From: SZAS-103 sp038216155
GTDB taxonomy: Bacteria; Pseudomonadota; Gammaproteobacteria; Xanthomonadales; Xanthomonadaceae
DNA length: 17,994 nucleotides
Direction: 5' to 3'
NCBI GenBank assembly: GCA_038216155.1
Contig: JBBQQH010000061.1
Coordinates: 1-17,994, forward strand
In this document: positions 14,944 to 17,994 of the stretch, piece by piece
Layout of the letters: every line of letters starts with the position of its first letter
Position numbering within the stretch: the stretch's first letter is position 1
Notes under the pieces: model-generated
The model's database searches: none
The model's input: only the letters and a program-made list of their open reading frames with translations
Told to the model about the DNA's origin: nothing
Made by a program: the position numbers and the translations under genes

Positions 14944-15747
14944 TCAGTGTACGTCGCGCCAGTATTCGTGCTTGAGCAGCCATGCCAGGAGCGTCAGCAC
15001 GGCCAGGAACAGCACCACCCAAACGCCCATCGACTGCCGCGTCAAGGCCGCCGGCTCGCCCGCATATTGCAGGAAAGCGGAGATATCGCGCGTCGCTTGG
15101 CGGTACTGGGCTGCGCTCATCTGTCCCGTGCGCGTTTCGGGTATCTTGAATCCGGTGACGCATTGCGTCTGGAATTCACCGGCCTCGCACTGCATCTCGT
15201 GGCCCTGACCATCTTTCTTCTTCGGCTCGGTCACCGGAATCTGCGACCCCTGCAACTGCCACAACACATGCGGCATCGACGCTCCCGGCAGAAGCGTGTT
15301 GTTCCAGCCCAGCGGCCGATCCTCGTCGACATAGAACGAATTGAGGTAGGTGTAGATCCAGTCCGCGCCACGCGCGCGCGCTTCCAGCGACAGGTCCGGC
15401 GGCGCCTTGCCGAACCAGTTGATGGCATCGGTCGGGTTCATCGCGACCCTGACGTGATCGCCAACCTTTTCGCCGGTGAACACCAGGTTTTTCGCAACCT
15501 CGTCCTCGGAGAGCCCCAAGTCCTCGCCAATCCGCGAGTAGCGCAGGTATTGCAGCGAATGACAGCCCGAGCAGTAGTTCATGAACAATCCGGCGCCGCG
15601 TTGCAGCGAAGCGGGATCGTCCAGATGCACATTGGCCGCCATCAGGTGACCGCCTTCCTCGGCGCGCACCAGCCCGGCAACACCCAGCAACAGCGCAGCG
15701 GCAAAGCCCAGCACCAACCCGCCCATCGAAACGCCAAGCTTAGTCAT
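14944..15747 (-). CDS. petC: Cytochrome c1 of the ubiquinol:cytochrome c oxidoreductase
   Basis: Seen: 267 residues. A signal/anchor segment lies at about 8-28. The heme c site is CSGCH (59-63), and Met158 in PGASMPH is the likely sixth ligand. APPDLS (115-120) and WIYTYLNSFY (130-139) are typical of c1. Cys187 and Cys196 form a probable disulfide pair. A C-terminal membrane helix at 241-258 ends in KHEYWRDVH. Known: c1 takes electrons from the Rieske protein and passes them to a soluble cytochrome c on the periplasmic side. The ATG at 15747 overlaps the petB stop by 8 bp; an ATG at codon 8 would end that overlap but shorten the signal. Confidence 0.96.
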   Translation of the reverse strand: MTKLGVSMGGLVLGFAAALLLGVAGLVRAEEGGHLMAANVHLDDPASLQRGAGLFMNYCSGCHSLQYLRYSRIGEDLGLSEDEVAKNLVFTGEKVGDHVRVAMNPTDAINWFGKAPPDLSLEARARGADWIYTYLNSFYVDEDRPLGWNNTLLPGASMPHVLWQLQGSQIPVTEPKKKDGQGHEMQCEAGEFQTQCVTGFKIPETRTGQMSAAQYRQATRDISAFLQYAGEPAALTRQSMGVWVVLFLAVLTLLAWLLKHEYWRDVH

Positions 15748-17008
15748 GCGTGGTCACCCGTTCCGGCACCGGCTTGAATGTCCCCATACGCGACCAAACC
15801 GGCATCGTGATGAAGAACGCGAAGTAGAGGAATGTGAAAACGCGCGCCGCAATGGTCTTGCTGCCTTCAGCCGGTTGCGTGCCGAGCCAGCCCAGCACCA
15901 CGAACGAGATCACAAATACCGCGATCGCCAACTTAGCAATCAGTGGGCGGTAGCGGATCGAGCGCACCGGGCTGCGGTCCAGCCACGGGATGCCGAACAG
16001 GATCAGCACTGCCCCACCCATCACGATCACGCCCCACACCTGGGTGCCGAGGAACGAGGGCACCGCGCGCAACATGGCGTAGTACGGAGTGAAGTACCAG
16101 ACCGGCTTGATGTGCTCGGGGGTGACCAGCGGGTTGGCTGGCATGAAATTGTCGTGTTCCAGGAACCAGCCGCCGACGGTCGGCTCGAAGAAGATGATGA
16201 AGGCAGCAATCGTCAGGAAGAACGCGGTGCCGAACAGATCCTTGACCGTGTAATACGGATGGAACGGGATGCCGTCGGTCGGCGCAGTGGGCGACCAACG
16301 GTTGCCCTTCGGTCCCTTCTTGATCTCTACGCCGTCGGGATTGTTCGACCCGACCTCGTGCAGCGCGCCCAAGTGCAGCACCACCAGCAACAACAGCACC
16401 AGCGGCAGGGCGACCACATGCAGCGCGAAGAAGCGATTGAGGGTGGCATCGCCAACCACGAAGTCGCCGCGAATCCACTCGGTCAGGCCCGGCCCGACCA
16501 CCGGGATCGCGCCGAACAGATTGATGATTACGTTGGCGCCGTGATAGCTCATGTTGCCGTAGGGCAAGATGTAGCCCATGAACGCTTCGGCCATCGCGGT
16601 CAGAAAGATCACCATGCCTAAAATCCACACCAGCTCGCGCGGCTTTTTGCCCGAGCCGTAGATCAAGCCTCGGAACATGTGCAGGTAAATCACGATGAAA
16701 AACAGCGACGCCCCGGTCGAGTGCATGTAGCGGATCAGCCAGCCCCACGGCACGTCGCGCATGATCGCCTCGACCGAGCCAAACGCCTCGGCCGCATTGG
16801 GCTTGTAATGCATGGTGAGGAAGATGCCAGTGACGATCTGATTGATCAGTACCAGCAGCGCCAGCGATCCGAAGTAATACCAGAGGTTGAAATTCTTCGG
16901 CGCGTAATACTCGGACATGTGCTTGCGGTACGCCGGCATCAGGCCGGGCGCGCGCTCGTTGACCCAGCCCATCAATCCGTTCGTACCACGCGTGATTAAA
17001 TTCGCCAT
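15740..17008 (-). CDS. petB: Cytochrome b of the ubiquinol:cytochrome c oxidoreductase
   Basis: Seen: 422 residues with eight or so membrane helices. Heme ligands are His96 and His110 in the first pair, His197 and His212 in the second (spacings of 14 and 15). GYILPYGNMSYHGANVI (145-161) is the Qo-site cd-helix region. PVWY at 302-305 stands where mitochondrial and alphaproteobacterial proteins have PEWY. Known: cytochrome b carries the two b hemes and the two quinone sites of complex III. The ATG at 17008 shares one base with the petA stop (TGATG) and has AAGGGAG 8 bases upstream; a GTG at 17011 is an alternative. Both halves (b6-like and subunit IV-like) are fused in one protein, as normal for bc1. 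Confidence 0.97.
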   Translation of the reverse strand: MANLITRGTNGLMGWVNERAPGLMPAYRKHMSEYYAPKNFNLWYYFGSLALLVLINQIVTGIFLTMHYKPNAAEAFGSVEAIMRDVPWGWLIRYMHSTGASLFFIVIYLHMFRGLIYGSGKKPRELVWILGMVIFLTAMAEAFMGYILPYGNMSYHGANVIINLFGAIPVVGPGLTEWIRGDFVVGDATLNRFFALHVVALPLVLLLLVVLHLGALHEVGSNNPDGVEIKKGPKGNRWSPTAPTDGIPFHPYYTVKDLFGTAFFLTIAAFIIFFEPTVGGWFLEHDNFMPANPLVTPEHIKPVWYFTPYYAMLRAVPSFLGTQVWGVIVMGGAVLILFGIPWLDRSPVRSIRYRPLIAKLAIAVFVISFVVLGWLGTQPAEGSKTIAARVFTFLYFAFFITMPVWSRMGTFKPVPERVTTHD

Positions 17009-17613
17009 CACGCCACTCCCTTCGTGCTGACGCCCACGGTGATGTGGGTGTCGTCGTTGAACTTGTATTCCGGCACCTCAAGGTTTTTCGGCGCCGGCAC
17101 GCCCTTGAACACGCGTCCTGCCACGTCATAGGTCGAGCCGTGGCAGGGGCAGTAGAAGCCGCCTTTCCAGTTGGAATTGAACGGCTGCGGTTGCACTTCG
17201 GGCTTATACGCCGGCACGCAACCCAGATGGGTGCAGATGCCGACCAGCACGCCGATCTCGGGCTTGATCGAGCGATGTTCGTTCTTGGCGAACGCTGGCG
17301 TCTGGCTGGCGTCCTCGGAGTTGGGATCGACCATCTCGCCATCAAGACTCGACAGCAACTTGAGCTGCTCGGGAGTGCGCTGATAGACGAACACCGGCTT
17401 GCCGCGCCACTTGACGATCATGAACATACCGGGCTCTGCGGCCAGCTTGCTGATATCGACGTCGACCGGCGCACCGGCCAGCAGCGTTTCCGCGCTGGGC
17501 AACCACGACTTGATGAAGGGTACCGCCGCAAACCCAACCCCGACCGCGCCAACCACGGCGGTACTGGCGGTCAGGAAGCGTCGGCGCCCGGTGTTGACCT
17601 CGTGGTTCGCCAT
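17008..17613 (-). CDS. petA: Rieske [2Fe-2S] protein of the ubiquinol:cytochrome c oxidoreductase
   Basis: Seen: 201 residues. The N-terminus carries a twin-arginine-like signal/anchor, TGRRRFLTAST followed by a hydrophobic helix (about 15-35). Cluster ligands are Cys127 and His129 in CTHLGC, and Cys155 and His158 in CPCHGS; Cys132 and Cys157 form the usual disulfide. Known: the periplasmic head moves electrons from ubiquinol at cytochrome b to cytochrome c1. The ATG at 17613 follows GGAG by 7 bases; the open frame extends to 17688 across the likely leader and is not coding there. It is the first gene of petABC. Confidence 0.97.
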   Translation of the reverse strand: MANHEVNTGRRRFLTASTAVVGAVGVGFAAVPFIKSWLPSAETLLAGAPVDVDISKLAAEPGMFMIVKWRGKPVFVYQRTPEQLKLLSSLDGEMVDPNSEDASQTPAFAKNEHRSIKPEIGVLVGICTHLGCVPAYKPEVQPQPFNSNWKGGFYCPCHGSTYDVAGRVFKGVPAPKNLEVPEYKFNDDTHITVGVSTKGVA

Positions 17614-17687
17614 CCGGCTCTCCGCAAAAATGACTGACTGACTTGCAATAAGCGCATGCCGGCGCACCGCACCGGCAAAGACGCGCA

Positions 17688-17717
17688 AGTGTAACGGAAG
17701 CGCCGATGGCGCGACAA
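17688..17717 (-). promoter_or_regulatory. Candidate sigma-70 promoter for petABC(-sspAB)
   Basis: On the minus strand, TTGTCG (17717-17712) and TACACT (17693-17688) are separated by 18 bp. The predicted start gives a leader of about 70 bases before petA. It lies in the 153-bp gap between petA and the lytic transglycosylase stop. The leader also holds a short TGAC tandem repeat at 17631-17643. Confidence 0.55.
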
Positions 17718-17766
17718 CGGAAACTTGTCTTTTCGCGTGCCTGCAGGGGGCGCCAGCGGGGCCTGT

Positions 17767-17994
17767 CTACTTAGTATTGGCGCGATAGCGCTGTGCCAGC
17801 GTATCCACCCGCTGGACGTAGCCTTGGGTTTCGGCATACGGCGGCACCCCGCCATAACGATCCACCGCGCCTTCGCCAGCATTGTAGGCAGCCGCGATCA
17901 GGCGAACGTCACCATTGAAGCGCTTGGACAGGAACGCCAGGTATTGAACGCCGCCACTGATGTTGTCGGCTGCCTGAAACGCATTTCCTACGCC
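17767..17994 (-). CDS. Lytic murein transglycosylase, C-terminal part only
   Basis: Seen: 75 codons and a TAG stop, continuing beyond the right edge. Residues 8-20 of the visible part (AADNISGGVQYLA) and AAYNAGEGAVDRYGGVPPY (35-53) match the last part of the SLT (Slt70-like) fold; the catalytic glutamate lies upstream and outside the window. The tail ETQGYVQRVDTLAQRYRA is also typical. Known: these enzymes cleave peptidoglycan glycan strands to give 1,6-anhydromuramyl products in the periplasm. The family subtype cannot be fixed from this piece. No terminator was seen between it and the pet promoter. Confidence 0.88.
   Translation of the reverse strand, partial: GVGNAFQAADNISGGVQYLAFLSKRFNGDVRLIAAAYNAGEGAVDRYGGVPPYAETQGYVQRVDTLAQRYRANTK

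Noticed and set aside
14617..15777. Plus-strand open frame of 386 codons opposite petC and sspA
   Set aside because: Opposite strand to well-supported cytochrome c1 and SspA; no family resemblance.
15933..17345. Minus-strand open frame of 470 codons across petA and petB
   Set aside because: Same strand but wrong frame for the Rieske and cytochrome b genes; composition is Arg/Ala-rich and no domain fits.
17718..17766. GC-rich segment after the lytic transglycosylase stop as a terminator
   Set aside because: No stable stem with a T-run could be drawn.

Overview
The window looks like a core chromosomal stretch of a GC-rich gammaproteobacterium, most likely of the order Lysobacterales/Xanthomonadales (Rhodanobacteraceae- or Xanthomonadaceae-like). 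The main reasons are the petABC-sspA-sspB run, a two-cysteine Trm112-type protein beside a DUF1631 gene, an Oar-like TonB receptor with a carboxypeptidase-regulatory domain, and protein sequences that closely resemble xanthomonad versions as I remember them. No database search was possible, so the taxonomic placement is an inference. No rRNA, tRNA, IS element, integrase, prophage gene or CRISPR array was seen.

Left part (1-7250). On the minus strand lie a left-truncated PpnN-type nucleotide 5'-monophosphate nucleosidase, a long Oar-like outer-membrane TonB-dependent receptor with its own hairpin terminator and an AT-rich leader, and a compact run grxD > YciK-like SDR > marC. grxD (monothiol CGFS glutaredoxin, Fe-S/iron trafficking) is transcribed divergently from the plus-strand sodB (iron superoxide dismutase), so the 146-bp gap between them is an iron/oxidative-stress promoter region.

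Middle part (7270-12640). purE and purK (minus strand, GTGA overlap) carry out the two N5-CAIR steps of de novo purine synthesis. They end against sodB at a symmetrical hairpin. Divergent from purE are a Trm112/YcaR-like small protein, a large DUF1631 protein of unknown function, and nadC (quinolinate phosphoribosyltransferase, NAD synthesis).

Right part (12683-17994). An FHA-domain membrane protein faces nadC. Next comes the minus-strand run petA-petB-petC (ubiquinol:cytochrome c oxidoreductase, complex III) followed by sspA and sspB (stringent starvation proteins: RNA polymerase-associated factor and ClpXP adaptor). petA and petB overlap by 1 bp, petB and petC by 8 bp. A good promoter candidate lies upstream of petA, and a terminator candidate follows sspB. 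The window ends inside the C-terminus of a lytic transglycosylase.

I see mostly housekeeping genes and no convincing new multi-gene system. The points worth a second look are small: an SDR missing its usual catalytic serine, a Trm112-like protein missing zinc cysteines, a membrane-anchored tandem FHA protein, a 15-bp coding triplication in sspB, the dyad/C7 element in the grxD-sodB promoter region, and the DUF1631 protein itself. There is no stretch over 300 bases without a gene; the longest gap is the 263 bp upstream of the TonB receptor.
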